Shown: positions 18,113-27,114 of the stretch, piece after piece
How the letters are laid out: each line of letters opens with the position of its first letter
Numbering within the stretch: position 1 is the stretch's first letter
Source: DAOUAT01 sp964551735
Lineage (GTDB): Bacteria; Chloroflexota; Anaerolineae; CG2-30-64-16
DNA length: 64,000 nucleotides
Direction: 5' to 3'
Assembly (NCBI GenBank): GCA_964551735.1
Contig: CAZKEF010000010.1
Span: 99,761-163,760 of the forward strand
Notes under the pieces: model-generated
What the model was told of the DNA's origin: nothing
The model's database searches: none
Seen by the model: only the letters and a program-made list of their open reading frames with translations
Made by a program: the position numbers and the translations under genes

Positions 18113-19162
18113 ATGAAAGCGGCTATCATCTGTAATCCTGCGGCGGGCTCTCATTCTTGCGCGGAGGAGATGCCCTCCCTCGTCAAGTTTATGGAGGCGA
18201 ACGGCGTGCATGTGTGCGCAGTCGAGCAGACCCGCGGGTCTAGCGACGCGACCACCTTCGCACGCATGGCCGTCCATGAAGGCTGCGATGTCGTCTTCGT
18301 GGCAGGCGGCGATGGCACCCTTGCGCAGGCGGTAGATGGCCTGGTGGGTGGCGAAACAGCGTTAGCCGTGCTGCCGGGCGGGTCAGGGAATGTATTTGCA
18401 CGCCAGTTACATCTCCCGGTGCCCGGTGGTATTCACCCGCGGCCGATCATTGAAGCTACCAGGCTGCTGTTGGCCGGTCAGGTGCGCCGGGTGGATGTCG
18501 GGCGCATCACGCCGCAAGGGAGCAGCGAGCCCTCACGCCATTTCCTGTGCTGGGGCGGCGTCGGGTTCGACGCGCAGGTGAATCGCCTGGTCGAAGCTGA
18601 CCCGGAGCGCAAACGTCGGTTTGGCCCCCTGGCAACAGCCGTCGCCGCGATCCTCACCCTCCGTGATTCGGCAGGCACCTCGGCCCGCGTCCGCATTGAT
18701 GCTCGGCGGAGCCGGCATCGCCTTATCATGCTCGTCGCCAGCAATATCCAGCTTTATGGGATCATCTTCCGCATGGCGGAACATGCCGTGATTGATGACG
18801 GCTGGTTGGACATTCACGCGTTTAAGGGGTCAGGACCGCTGCGCACCCTGTTGCACGCCGTGCGGATCCTGCTGCGGCGGCACATCAAAGACCCTGATGT
18901 GGAGATCTACCGGGCCCGACGCGTTGAAATCAGCACCTACCGGCCATTGCCCGTGCATGTGGACGGCGATTATATCGGCCTGACGCCGATTGTCATTGAA
19001 ATCGTGCCGAAATCCCTGAACCTGGTGGTGCCCACCTGTGCCCCAGCCAACTTATTTGCCGATGGGACCGGTATGCAGCCGGCGGAAACAACGTGGGAAT
19101 GGGTGCAGCGCATGGCCCGTGAGGTACAAGACGCGATCAAAGAGAGGAGCATCATGCCGTGA
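18113..19162 (+). CDS. Diacylglycerol/sphingosine kinase-family lipid kinase (YegS-like)
   Basis: 349-residue protein with the DAGK catalytic domain: IICNPAAGS at the N-terminus, the nucleotide-binding FVAGGDGTLAQAV near residue 63-75, and LPGGSGNVFAR near residue 85. The second, beta-sandwich domain typical of YegS/DgkB proteins follows (DGDYIGLTP near residue 285). It probably phosphorylates diacylglycerol or a similar membrane lipid. It starts 19 bases after meaB and overlaps the antiporter gene by 4 bases, so it may be part of the same transcript, though functionally it stands closer to lipid metabolism than to the mutase. Confidence 0.85.
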   Translation: MKAAIICNPAAGSHSCAEEMPSLVKFMEANGVHVCAVEQTRGSSDATTFARMAVHEGCDVVFVAGGDGTLAQAVDGLVGGETALAVLPGGSGNVFARQLHLPVPGGIHPRPIIEATRLLLAGQVRRVDVGRITPQGSSEPSRHFLCWGGVGFDAQVNRLVEADPERKRRFGPLATAVAAILTLRDSAGTSARVRIDARRSRHRLIMLVASNIQLYGIIFRMAEHAVIDDGWLDIHAFKGSGPLRTLLHAVRILLRRHIKDPDVEIYRARRVEISTYRPLPVHVDGDYIGLTPIVIEIVPKSLNLVVPTCAPANLFADGTGMQPAETTWEWVQRMAREVQDAIKERSIMP

Positions 19163-20211
19163 AGTACCTTAATCTGCTGTTGCTTTTTGCACCGATTGCG
19201 ATCATCGGCCGGATACTGGGGTGGTCGCCGACGCTGCTGTTTGTCACCTCAGCATTGGCTGTCATTCCGACCGCAGGCATCTTGGGTCAGGCCACCGAGG
19301 AGCTGGCTGCGCACACGGGGCCGCGCATCGGCGGCCTGCTGAACGCTACCCTGGGCAACGCGGCTGAGCTGATCATCACCCTGTTCGCCATCCGCGCCGG
19401 CCTGCTCGACCTGGTGAAAGCGTCCATCACCGGTTCGATCCTGGGCAACGTGCTGCTGGTGATGGGGTTGAGCGTGCTGTTGGGCGGCTTCAGGAACGGT
19501 GTGCAGCGCTTTGACCGCACCCATGCTGGCGTCAATGCCACGCAGCTCATCCTGGCCGTGTTGGCGTTGATGATCCCTTCCCTCTTTTTCTTCGCGCACA
19601 CCGAAACCTTCGGGCCGGTGGAGTCGTTGAGCCTGGGCACGGCGGTTGCTATGATCCTGGTCTACGCCTTGGGTCTCATCTTTGCGTTCCGCTACACCAG
19701 TGCTGAGCCGGGCCTGGCGCATGAGACACAGGCGGCCCACCACGGTGGCTGGCCCATCCCCAAGTCGGTCGTCTTCCTCCTGGCTTCCACTGTGCTGATC
19801 GCCTGGCTGAGCGAGATCCTGGTAGGTGCGGTCGAGCACACCGTGGCCGAGTTCGGCATCTCCGAGTTCTTCATCGGCATCATCGTCGTGCCGCTGGTGG
19901 GCAACGTGGCCGAGCACCTGGTCGCCGTGCAGACCGCGTGGAAGAACAAGATGGAGCTGAGTATGGCCGTTTCCCTCGGCTCCAGCTTGCAGATCGCGCT
20001 CTTCGTCGCGCCCGCGCTGGTGTTCATCAGCCTGCTGATGGGCAACCCGCTGACCCTGGTCTTCAACCAGTTTGAGATCATCGCCCTGTTTGCCGGTATC
20101 CTGATCGCCGCGTTTGTGGCACAGGACGGCGAGTCCAACTGGCTGGAGGGCGCGCAACTGCTGGCGCTGTACGCCATCCTGGCGCTGGCGTTCTTCTTCT
20201 TGCCGGTATAA
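19159..20211 (+). CDS. Ca2+/H+ antiporter, CaCA (CAX/ChaA) family
   Basis: 350-residue membrane protein with about eleven hydrophobic spans. The two inverted-repeat signature motifs of cation/H+ exchangers are present: GNAAELIITLFAIRAG near residue 65 and GNVAEHLVAVQTAWKNK near residue 245. A Glu in each is the ion-binding residue in known members. The GTG start overlaps the lipid kinase stop (GTGA), implying coupled translation. It is expected to export calcium from the cytosol using the proton gradient. Confidence 0.92.
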   Translation: MKYLNLLLLFAPIAIIGRILGWSPTLLFVTSALAVIPTAGILGQATEELAAHTGPRIGGLLNATLGNAAELIITLFAIRAGLLDLVKASITGSILGNVLLVMGLSVLLGGFRNGVQRFDRTHAGVNATQLILAVLALMIPSLFFFAHTETFGPVESLSLGTAVAMILVYALGLIFAFRYTSAEPGLAHETQAAHHGGWPIPKSVVFLLASTVLIAWLSEILVGAVEHTVAEFGISEFFIGIIVVPLVGNVAEHLVAVQTAWKNKMELSMAVSLGSSLQIALFVAPALVFISLLMGNPLTLVFNQFEIIALFAGILIAAFVAQDGESNWLEGAQLLALYAILALAFFFLPV

Positions 20212-20241
20212 GTGCGAAGAGAACGGAGAGGTAGGATCATT

Positions 20242-20766
20242 GTGAATGTGCGTGGCCGGGTAACATTAGGTTTGTTTGCCGGGGTATCCCTCGTAGCTGC
20301 CGGTACGCTGCTAGTGGCCGCCGGGGGCGAGCACCGGCTGGCAGTGCGCCGCGAGATTCCGACCTCGCTGTCTGCCAGCATGTTGTGGGAATATCTCGAG
20401 GCCGCGTTTCGCGACTCGATATCCAGCCCGCTGTGGCCCAACGAGCTGGAGACGCTGCACTCGGTCGGGCTGGCGGCCGGCGCTGCGGTGACGGCCACCT
20501 ACAAGACGCCGTTCGGCGCCAGCACACACACGTATACCATTGGCGAGTACAGCCTCGGCCACGGGTTCACCTACCTGACCGGGCCGGAGCACCCCTTGCA
20601 GGGCGGCGGCCGCGTGTTGCTCCAACCGGCCGCCGGGGGCACGACGCTGGTGTGGTCGGTTGACTACACCTATCGCGGCCTTTCGCTCTCGGCGCTGTTC
20701 GTCCGGTTCTACTTCGTGCCGCGTTTCTTCGCTGTGCTCGAAGCCAACCTGCGGGCGCTGGAATGA
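20242..20766 (+). CDS. Hypothetical membrane-anchored protein, possibly SRPBCC-like
   Basis: 174 residues from GTG 20242, chosen because GGAGAGG lies at 20225-20231; the frame is open from GTG 20212. One N-terminal hydrophobic span (VTLGLFAGVSLVAAGTLLVAAG) is followed by about 140 residues whose pattern (SASMLWEYL, then TATYKTPFG, LVWSVDYTYRG and a C-terminal helix) is reminiscent of polyketide cyclase/SRPBCC lipid-binding folds. No catalytic motif is seen. It follows the antiporter gene by 30 bases and could be in that operon. Function unknown. Confidence 0.6.
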   Translation: MNVRGRVTLGLFAGVSLVAAGTLLVAAGGEHRLAVRREIPTSLSASMLWEYLEAAFRDSISSPLWPNELETLHSVGLAAGAAVTATYKTPFGASTHTYTIGEYSLGHGFTYLTGPEHPLQGGGRVLLQPAAGGTTLVWSVDYTYRGLSLSALFVRFYFVPRFFAVLEANLRALE

Positions 20767-20780
20767 GATAGCTGTCAGCA

Positions 20781-20858
20781 GGAATCGAGGCTGTGCGCAG
20801 CTTCCTTTAGGATCAGCCGGTCTGTTTATCGAACCGAGAAATCGGCTAGCACCTCAGG
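20781..20858. repeat. Dispersed palindromic repeat, family A copy 2 (degenerate)
   Basis: The copy starts with GGAATCGAGGCT and contains ATCAGCCGGTCTG and ATCGGCTAG arms with mismatches. It fills most of the gap between the hypothetical gene and xseA. Confidence 0.5.
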
Positions 20859-20897
20859 CCCGGAGCAATCTTGGGACAAGCAGAGGGAAATCACCGA

Positions 20898-22103
20898 ATG
20901 CCGCCCACCAACGTCTACACCGTCTCCCAGGTCACCGCCTACATCAAGTCGCTCTTTGCCGAGGACCTGTTGCTGGGCGATGTCTGGCTCTCCGGCGAGG
21001 TGTCCGGCTTCACCCAGGCCAGCTCGGGCCACTGCTACTTCACTTTGAAGGACGCGGGGGCGGTGCTGAAGGCCGTGATCTGGCGCGGCCAGGCGGCGCG
21101 CATGGCGCTGCCTCGCAATGGCGACCAGGTGAGCGTCCATGGCTACATCTCGGTCTACGAGCAGGGCGGCTCATATCAGCTTTACGTGGATCGCCTGGAG
21201 ATGGCCGGCGCGGGCCGGTTGTGGTTGGAGTTCGAGCGGCTGAAGGCGCGGCTGGAGGCCGAAGGGCTGTTTGATCCCGGGCGCAAGCGCCCTATCCCAG
21301 AGCGGCCCGTGCGCCTGGGCGTCGCTACATCGCCCACTGCGGCCGCGCTGCGCGACATCTTGCGCACGGTGGCCGCGCGGTATCCCCTGGCCGAGGTGAT
21401 CCTGGCCCCTACGCCTGTGCAGGGCGCGGACGCGCCGCCGCGCATCGTCGCCTCGTTGGGGGCGCTTAACCGCTGGTCAGTCGAGCGGGAGCCGTTGGAT
21501 GCCATCATCCTGGCTCGGGGCGGCGGCGCCATCGAGGAGCTGTGGGCGTTCAACGACGAACGGGTGGCGCGCGCCATCGTCGCGTCGGCCGTGCCGGTCA
21601 TCACCGGCGTGGGGCACGAGACCGACTTCACCATCGCTGATTTCGCGGCCGACCTGCGCGCACCGACGCCCACCGGCGCCGCGGCCGCTGTCACGCCCGA
21701 CCGGCGGCAGCTTGCCGGGGCTGTGGCGGGTTTGGTTGAGGCCGCGCAAAGCCAGCTCGGCGCGCACTTGGTGGGTGAACGCACCCGGATCGAGCGCCTG
21801 AGCGCCCGCGCCGGCCGCGTCTCGCCCGACCGCCGCCTGGCTCAATACCGCCAGCGCATTGACGACCTGGGGCGCCGCGGCCGCCTGGCGCTGTTGAACG
21901 ACCTGCGGAGTCGTTGCGACCGCTTAACCGGCCTGCGCCTGCACCTGGCGGCACTGGACCCTGCCCGCGTCTTGGCCCGCGGCTACGCCATCGTCACCCG
22001 GCCCGACGGCGTGGTCGTCAGCTCAACCGCTCACGTGGCCACTGGCGATGCCATCCATGTCCGCGTGACAGATGGCGAATTTGCCGCTGAGGTCAGGCAA
22101 TGA
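20898..22103 (+). CDS. xseA: Exodeoxyribonuclease VII large subunit
   Basis: 401-residue catalytic subunit of exonuclease VII, a single-strand-specific nuclease used in repair. The N-terminal OB domain (TVSQVTAYIKSLFAEDLLLGDVWLSGEVSGF region) and the core motifs (GVATSPTAAALRDI, DAIILARGGGAIEELWAFNDE, TGVGHETDFTIADFAAD, RAPTPTGAAA) are all family-typical. ATG 20898 is used because it sits behind CAGAGGGA; a TTG at 20871 is less likely. The C-terminus (RVLARGYAIVT) is complete. It is followed by xseB after a 107-base gap that holds a repeat hairpin. Confidence 0.95.
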   Translation: MPPTNVYTVSQVTAYIKSLFAEDLLLGDVWLSGEVSGFTQASSGHCYFTLKDAGAVLKAVIWRGQAARMALPRNGDQVSVHGYISVYEQGGSYQLYVDRLEMAGAGRLWLEFERLKARLEAEGLFDPGRKRPIPERPVRLGVATSPTAAALRDILRTVAARYPLAEVILAPTPVQGADAPPRIVASLGALNRWSVEREPLDAIILARGGGAIEELWAFNDERVARAIVASAVPVITGVGHETDFTIADFAADLRAPTPTGAAAAVTPDRRQLAGAVAGLVEAAQSQLGAHLVGERTRIERLSARAGRVSPDRRLAQYRQRIDDLGRRGRLALLNDLRSRCDRLTGLRLHLAALDPARVLARGYAIVTRPDGVVVSSTAHVATGDAIHVRVTDGEFAAEVRQ

Positions 22104-22131
22104 GGGGACGGCGGATCTCGCTTTTAAGGCT

Positions 22132-22192
22132 GGAATCGAGGCTTCAGCCGGTTTATCTCAACATGAGCGTAACCGGCTAAAGTCTCGATTCC
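22132..22192. repeat. Dispersed palindromic repeat, family A copy 3 (most complete)
   Basis: A 61-base near-perfect inverted repeat: GGAATCGAGGCTTCAGCCGG and TT on the left, AACCGGCTAAAGTCTCGATT and CC on the right, with a loop of about 17 bases. It lies between xseA and xseB, 28 bases after the first and 18 before the second, so it will fold in their shared message. Confidence 0.85.
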
Positions 22193-22210
22193 CCAGGAAT
22201 GGAGCCCTTT

Positions 22211-22447
22211 ATGTCCAACGAAAAATCCTTCGAGGACCTCTACCGAGAACTGGAAGACACCGTCCGCAGACTCGAATCCGGCGATCTGCCTCTGGCTGAG
22301 TCGTTGGCGCTGTTTGAGCGCAGCACGAAGCTGGCCGAGCAGTGCAACGCGCTGCTGGACGGCGCCGAGCTGCGCGTCCGCCAACTCACTGCCCGGCCAG
22401 ACGGTGGCCAGCAAGCAGAGCCGTTTGAGGGCTGGCAAAACGAATGA
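22211..22447 (+). CDS. xseB: Exodeoxyribonuclease VII small subunit
   Basis: 78-residue helical subunit that binds XseA in several copies. The motif region FEDLYRELEDTVRRLESGDL, then PLAESLALFERSTKLAEQC, is diagnostic. ATG 22211 is preferred because GGAG lies 6 bases upstream; the ATG at 22199 overlaps that ribosome site. The last 4 bases overlap the start of the DUF212 gene. Confidence 0.94.
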   Translation: MSNEKSFEDLYRELEDTVRRLESGDLPLAESLALFERSTKLAEQCNALLDGAELRVRQLTARPDGGQQAEPFEGWQNE

Positions 22448-22905
22448 ACGGCGCGTTGCTCCAGACGCTGAGCGATTTGATCGGTAATCGCAGCCTTTGG
22501 GTGCCGATAGCGGTCTCATTGGCGGTGCAGCTGTGGAAGTTCTTGTGGCCGTTGATCTTCCAGCGTCGGCTTGAGCCGAGCCTGTTGTGGTCGGCCGGCG
22601 GCATGCCCAGCTCGCACAGCGCGTTGGTGGCCGCGTTGGCGGTTAGCGTCGGGTTGAACGCGGGTTTCGGTTCCCCCGTGTTTGCTGCGTCCGTTGTGTT
22701 GGCGATCGTCGTCATGTACGACGCGGCCGGCGTCCGCCAGGCGGCCGGCAAGCAGGCACAGAAGATCAACCGTATCGTGGAGGAGCTGCTGGCCGGGCAT
22801 CCGCTCAACGAGGAACAGCTGCGCGAGCTGCTGGGCCACACGCCCCTCCAAGTGGCCGTGGGCGGCCTGATTGGAACATTAGCTGGATGGCTTCTGAACT
22901 TGTGA
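22444..22905 (+). CDS. Divergent PAP2 family (DUF212) membrane protein
   Basis: 153-residue membrane protein of the DUF212 family, related to PAP2 phosphatases. The family signature GGMPSSHSALVAALAVSVG lies at about residues 56-74, and MYDAAGVRQAAGKQAQKIN near residue 98 is equally typical. About four membrane spans are visible. It probably acts on a lipid phosphate, but no member activity is firmly known to me. ATG overlaps the xseB end and its 3' end overlaps the next gene by 19 bases. Confidence 0.87.
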   Translation: MNGALLQTLSDLIGNRSLWVPIAVSLAVQLWKFLWPLIFQRRLEPSLLWSAGGMPSSHSALVAALAVSVGLNAGFGSPVFAASVVLAIVVMYDAAGVRQAAGKQAQKINRIVEELLAGHPLNEEQLRELLGHTPLQVAVGGLIGTLAGWLLNL

Positions 22906-23726
22906 TCCCAGAGCTGGCCGAACCGGCCCCCGCGACCGCCGAGGCCCTTTCACGCATGGCCGACCTGCGCGAGATCCTCGAATTGGCGCTGCACGCCGGC
23001 CACTTGCTGCTGGAAAACGGCGCCGAGACCTGGCGGGTGGAAGAGACGGTGAATCGCCTGGGCGTGGGGTTGGGCGCGGAGTGGATGGAGGTCTACCCCA
23101 CCCCCACTGGTATCATCGTCAGCGCAGTGGCCAGCGGCGAACACCGCACCCGCATCCGCCGCGTGCCCAACCTGGGGGTAGACCTCAGCCGCGTAGGGGA
23201 TATATTGATGCTGTCCCGGCAGGTGACCGCGGGCCAGGCCGGCCGCAGCGAGGTGCGCGCAGGGCTGGCACATATCACCCAGATGCCGCGCGCCTACGCG
23301 GCCTGGGTCACGGTGTTGATGGTGGCTTGCGCTTCTGCTTGTTTCGCCGCGCTGTCGGGTGCAGGGCTGGCTGAGTTCGCCCTTGGCGGGCTGGCCGCGG
23401 CGATCACACTGCTGGCGCGCAACGGGCTGAACCGCTTCTTTGGCCGGCCGGTGTTGCTGACCACGGCTGTCAGCGCGCTGATCGGCGCGAGTGCGGCCAC
23501 CATCGGGATGTATTGGGTTACCTGTTCGCGGCCAGACCTGGTGATCCTCGCCTCGATCATCTCGTTGATTCCTGGCATTCCGATGGTCAATTCGGTCAAC
23601 GATTTGATCAACGCGAACTATGTTTCGGGCCTGGCGCGCGGCGCGCAAGCCGCGCTGCACCTTGCCGCCATCGCCACCGGCATGGTGGTCGCGCTGGCGC
23701 TGTTCGGCGGCGGATGGGTCTTGTAG
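22887..23726 (+). CDS. Threonine/serine exporter family protein, N-terminal subunit (ThrE/YjjP, DUF1212)
   Basis: 279 residues. The N-terminal half is the soluble DUF1212 region (LALHAGHLLLENGAETWRVEE, then GIIVSAVASGEHRTRIRRVP), followed by about five membrane spans including SIISLIPGIPMVNSVNDLI, a hallmark of the family. It corresponds to the N-terminal domain of ThrE from Corynebacterium; the C-terminal half is supplied by the next gene. Together they may export threonine and serine or other small acids. The ATG overlaps the DUF212 gene. Confidence 0.88.
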   Translation: MASELVIPELAEPAPATAEALSRMADLREILELALHAGHLLLENGAETWRVEETVNRLGVGLGAEWMEVYPTPTGIIVSAVASGEHRTRIRRVPNLGVDLSRVGDILMLSRQVTAGQAGRSEVRAGLAHITQMPRAYAAWVTVLMVACASACFAALSGAGLAEFALGGLAAAITLLARNGLNRFFGRPVLLTTAVSALIGASAATIGMYWVTCSRPDLVILASIISLIPGIPMVNSVNDLINANYVSGLARGAQAALHLAAIATGMVVALALFGGGWVL

Positions 23727-23738
23727 GAGTACGCTGCG

Positions 23739-24179
23739 ATGGCGATCGTGGGACACGCGTTCCTGGCGTTCGTCGCTACGGCCGGGTTCGCGGTGTTATT
23801 CAACGTACCCCGGCGCGCACTGGCCGTGTGCAGTTTGATCGGTGTGGCCGGGTTCCTGACGCGGGCCGGAGCATTGCATCTGGGTGCGTCTCTTATCGGG
23901 GCCACCTTCGCTGGCGCAGTGACCGTAGGGTTGTTTGGCGAGCTGTGCGCAGTCGTGTTTCGAATGCCATCCACAGTGTTCACAGTGACCGGTTTCATCC
24001 CGCTGCTGCCGGGGGTCGCGGCCACCCGCGCCATGGTCGCGCTGCTTTCCGGCGACTACACGGCCAGCGTGCCCCACACGCTTGAAGCCGCGTTGAAGGC
24101 CGCCGCGATCGCGGCCGGCATCGGTGGCCTGGGTGCGGCCGCCCGTGCGATCCGGTTGAAGCGCGCTGCCAGGAATTGA
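23739..24179 (+). CDS. Threonine/serine exporter family protein, C-terminal subunit (YjjB, DUF3815)
   Basis: 146-residue membrane protein with four to five spans (VGHAFLAFVATAGFAVLFNVP at the start, FTVTGFIPLLPGVAATRAM in the middle). It matches the second half of ThrE-type exporters and forms a split exporter with the gene 12 bases upstream. Length and order are the same as the YjjP/YjjB pair of enterobacteria. Confidence 0.85.
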   Translation: MAIVGHAFLAFVATAGFAVLFNVPRRALAVCSLIGVAGFLTRAGALHLGASLIGATFAGAVTVGLFGELCAVVFRMPSTVFTVTGFIPLLPGVAATRAMVALLSGDYTASVPHTLEAALKAAAIAAGIGGLGAAARAIRLKRAARN

Positions 24180-24274
24180 CCACCTTCGAATCGAGTCTCT
24201 GCTTGCTGCCTGTGCCCGCATTGCGGAACCTCGAGTAGCCTTCGTGCGTTTATACCGTATGCTGTCGAGCCGTC

Positions 24275-24304
24275 TTGCGCGTAAGACAAATCCTGCGGTA
24301 TACT
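24275..24304 (+). promoter_or_regulatory. Promoter of the lytic transglycosylase gene
   Basis: TTGCGC (24275-24280), an 18-base spacer and TATACT (24299-24304), directly ahead of the ribosome site GGAGG at 24317. The leader would be only about 15 bases. Confidence 0.65.
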
Positions 24305-24326
24305 CGCGCGGCCTACGGAGGTAGAT

Positions 24327-26915
24327 TTGAATTGGAAACGCATGCTTTCGGCCCTGCTGCTCCTGGTCACGGTGGTCGGCTGCACGGGCCAGCCCGCGGC
24401 CTCGCCGCCGACCGAGACGCCGGCACCTCTTACGCAACCTATAGCCGCAGTAACGCCTGTCGCGCAGATTACGTCGATGTGGACGCCCAGCCCTTCTCCC
24501 GCGCCCAGCGCAACACCCGCAGCCACGGCTGAACCCACATCGGAACCTGTTGCCCAGGCCACGCGCCAGCCTGAGGCCGCTGCAACCGGCGTCGGCACAG
24601 CGGCTCCGCTGGCTCAGGGCCGCTGGCTGCAGATCATCGGCGATTGTGACGGGGCGCGGCGCACCTTTGCCGGCCTGCTGGCCGCTGGCCTTGAGCCAGC
24701 CCAGGCAGCCGAGGCGCGCTATCGCATGGCCCAATGCTACGAGCGAGACGCGGCTTACGCCGAGGCATGGGCTACTTTGGGTGAGCTCCTGCAAACCGCC
24801 CCACCGGATGATCCTTACCGGGCGCCTGCGCAATTCTTGTTGGGCGAGGCGTTGACCGCGCTGGCGAACTGGCCGGCGGCTGAGGCTGCCTACACCGCCT
24901 ATCTGCCGCTGGCACCCGAGCTGGCGTACTTGACCCACCAACGGATCGGTGCTGCACGGCAGGCCCAGGGGAACCTGGCGGCCGCGATTGAAGCATACCG
25001 GGCCGCCCTGGCGTTCTCGCCCGATTGGACCAACACGGTCGCGATCCGTCGCGCTCTGGCGGACCTGGCGCTGGAGCGGGGGGACTTCACCGAGGCCGTG
25101 GCCCAGTACGACGCACTGCGGGGTAGTGAAACCAGGGGCGCATGGGCCGCGGAGATGCAGTACTTGGCGGGCAACGCCCTGGCACGGCCCGCACAGCTGT
25201 TGGTCCAGGCCGTGCAACGCCTCACCCCAGGTCCCGTTACCGCCACCGCAACCCCGATCCCCATCCCGGCTGAGGCGTTGGCGCGCTGGCAAGCCGCGGT
25301 GGATGCGGACAACACCAGCCGGTGGGCCCATGCGGCCATCGTGGCCTTGCTCGACGCCGGCGCACCGGTGGATGAGTTCCAGCGCGGACTGGCAAACTAC
25401 CATAACGGCGTGCATGCCCTGGCCATCGCTGCATTCGACCGCTTGCGCGCTGCTGAGCCGGCCGGCCGAGATGGACAGGCGTGGTACTACGCCGGGCTCA
25501 GCAACCTGGCCTTGAGCGAGGTGACAAAGGGTCTGGCTGAGTTGGAGCACTTCATCGCCGGCTATCCCGACAGTCCGCTCTGGCCCGATGCCTGGATGGC
25601 GAAAGCGCGCGCCCTGACCAACGCTGACAGAATAGCCGAAGCCGCAGCGGCATACCGTCGACTGGTCGAGTTGCGCCCTGACGTAGCCCAGGCGCCCAAG
25701 GCGCTGTGGCAGGCCGCGCTGCTGGCCGAGAAGTCCGGCGCCAACCCGACCGCGGCTGAGGCATATCTGGTTATGGCGCGCGCCTATCCCGCGGCCGATG
25801 AGGGCTGGCGTGCCTACCAGGCCGCAGGCCTGATGTACTTCCGCCTGGCCGACTACCGCCGCGCAGCCGATACCTGGCGCGAGATGGCCGAACAGCCCCA
25901 ACTGGCTGCGTTCACCCGGCCGGTGGCCTACTTCTGGCTGGGCCGCAGCCAGCTTGCCCTGGGCGAGACTGCGGCCGCGGCTCAGGCCTGGCAGGCAGCC
26001 ATCGCGGCCGCGCCCGAGAGCTTCTACGGCCTGCGCGCGGCGGCCTGGGCCGCGGGCCAGCCGAATGCCTGGGTGCGCGAGGATGTTGCCGTTCCCCCCG
26101 CTGAACCGATGGGTCAAGCGTCCAACACCCCTGAGGCCGAAGCGGCCGCGATCGCCGCCTGGCTGGGCACATGGGCCGGCGAGGGCGTTTTGATGCTGCC
26201 CCAAGCCGTCACAAATGACGCTGACTGGCAGCGCGGGCAGACATTGCTCACCTTGGGCCGGCGGGCCGATGCATTGAGCCAGTGGGAACGGGTGCGCCGG
26301 CGCCAAGCCGATAACCCGTGGGGCCTGGCCGTCCTCTCGTTGGCCTTCCGGGACGCGGGCGCGCACCGGCTGTCGCTGTTAGCCGCCGAGCAAGTGGTGG
26401 CTAAGTGGGGCGGCCTGATGCGGGATGCGCCGCCTGCGCTCCAACGGCTGGCTTATCCCATGCCGTACGCCGACTTGATTCAGGCGGAGGCGACGCGGCA
26501 AAGTCTGGACCCACGGCTGCTGGCATCTATCATTCGCCAGGAGAGCCGCTTCGAGGGGGGAGCTACATCAGTGGCCGGCGCGCAGGGTCTCATGCAAGTG
26601 ATGCCGGGCACTGCGGCCGGGATCGCCCGGCAGATTAATTGGGCCGGCTTTGAGCCGCAGCAGGCTTACTGGCCTTACGTCAACGTCGCGTTCGGCGCGT
26701 TTTATGTGCGGCAGTGGCTCAGCCATTTTGGCGGCAGCTTCTTTACAGCGCTGGCGGCCTATAATGGGGGGCCAGGCATCGCCACCATCTGGCACAACTG
26801 GTCGCCCGAAGATGACGACTTCATGGCGGCGCTGATCACCTTCAACGAAACGCGCGTCTATGTGCAGGCGGTGTGGACGAATTACGAGGCTTATCGGCGG
26901 TTGTATCCCCGGTAG
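24327..26915 (+). CDS. Soluble-lytic-transglycosylase-like lipoprotein (TPR region plus SLT domain)
   Basis: 862 residues. The TTG start is supported by GGAGG 5 bases upstream and by the positive charges it adds to the lipoprotein signal (VVGC, Cys19). A Thr/Pro-rich stalk runs to about residue 95. A long helical TPR-like region follows (repeated A-ARYRMAQCYE, A-FLLGEALTAL, AWYYAGLSNLAL type units). The SLT/GH23 domain is at about 715-862: catalytic Glu739 in IIRQESRFE, then AQGLMQVMPGTA and AAYNGGPG. The architecture resembles Slt70, a superhelix feeding an SLT domain. It should cleave peptidoglycan glycan strands outside the membrane with anhydro-muramyl products. Confidence 0.9.
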   Translation: MNWKRMLSALLLLVTVVGCTGQPAASPPTETPAPLTQPIAAVTPVAQITSMWTPSPSPAPSATPAATAEPTSEPVAQATRQPEAAATGVGTAAPLAQGRWLQIIGDCDGARRTFAGLLAAGLEPAQAAEARYRMAQCYERDAAYAEAWATLGELLQTAPPDDPYRAPAQFLLGEALTALANWPAAEAAYTAYLPLAPELAYLTHQRIGAARQAQGNLAAAIEAYRAALAFSPDWTNTVAIRRALADLALERGDFTEAVAQYDALRGSETRGAWAAEMQYLAGNALARPAQLLVQAVQRLTPGPVTATATPIPIPAEALARWQAAVDADNTSRWAHAAIVALLDAGAPVDEFQRGLANYHNGVHALAIAAFDRLRAAEPAGRDGQAWYYAGLSNLALSEVTKGLAELEHFIAGYPDSPLWPDAWMAKARALTNADRIAEAAAAYRRLVELRPDVAQAPKALWQAALLAEKSGANPTAAEAYLVMARAYPAADEGWRAYQAAGLMYFRLADYRRAADTWREMAEQPQLAAFTRPVAYFWLGRSQLALGETAAAAQAWQAAIAAAPESFYGLRAAAWAAGQPNAWVREDVAVPPAEPMGQASNTPEAEAAAIAAWLGTWAGEGVLMLPQAVTNDADWQRGQTLLTLGRRADALSQWERVRRRQADNPWGLAVLSLAFRDAGAHRLSLLAAEQVVAKWGGLMRDAPPALQRLAYPMPYADLIQAEATRQSLDPRLLASIIRQESRFEGGATSVAGAQGLMQVMPGTAAGIARQINWAGFEPQQAYWPYVNVAFGAFYVRQWLSHFGGSFFTALAAYNGGPGIATIWHNWSPEDDDFMAALITFNETRVYVQAVWTNYEAYRRLYPR

Positions 26916-26935
26916 AACTGAAGCCGTGATTAAAA

Positions 26936-26971
26936 ACATGAATCCCCGGCCCACCCGCCGAGGATTCATGT
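26936..26971 (-). terminator. Bidirectional intrinsic terminator between convergent genes
   Basis: Stem ACATGAATCC (26936-26945) with GGATTCATGT (26962-26971), extended inside by CGGC/GCCG. Read on the minus strand it is followed by TTTTTAATC, ending the DUF3048 transcript; on the plus strand it can end the transglycosylase transcript. The remaining bases to 27114 show nothing coding. Confidence 0.8.
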
Positions 26972-27114
26972 TCAGACCGCCTATTCAGTTGTGGAGGAGG
27001 AACCGTTCTCTTTGGGCTTGGGCTGTCCCGAACCCCCGCCCGAAGTGTCTTTAGTATCGCAAAGGAAGATTAACGCTATATGAGAGGAAGTTTAGGATTT
27101 GGTTTGAAATCCTT

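Noticed and set aside
23796..26366. 856-codon minus-strand frame opposite the transglycosylase gene
   Set aside because: Low-complexity Arg/Gly/Gln-rich product without motifs; the plus strand has a clear signal peptide and catalytic domain.
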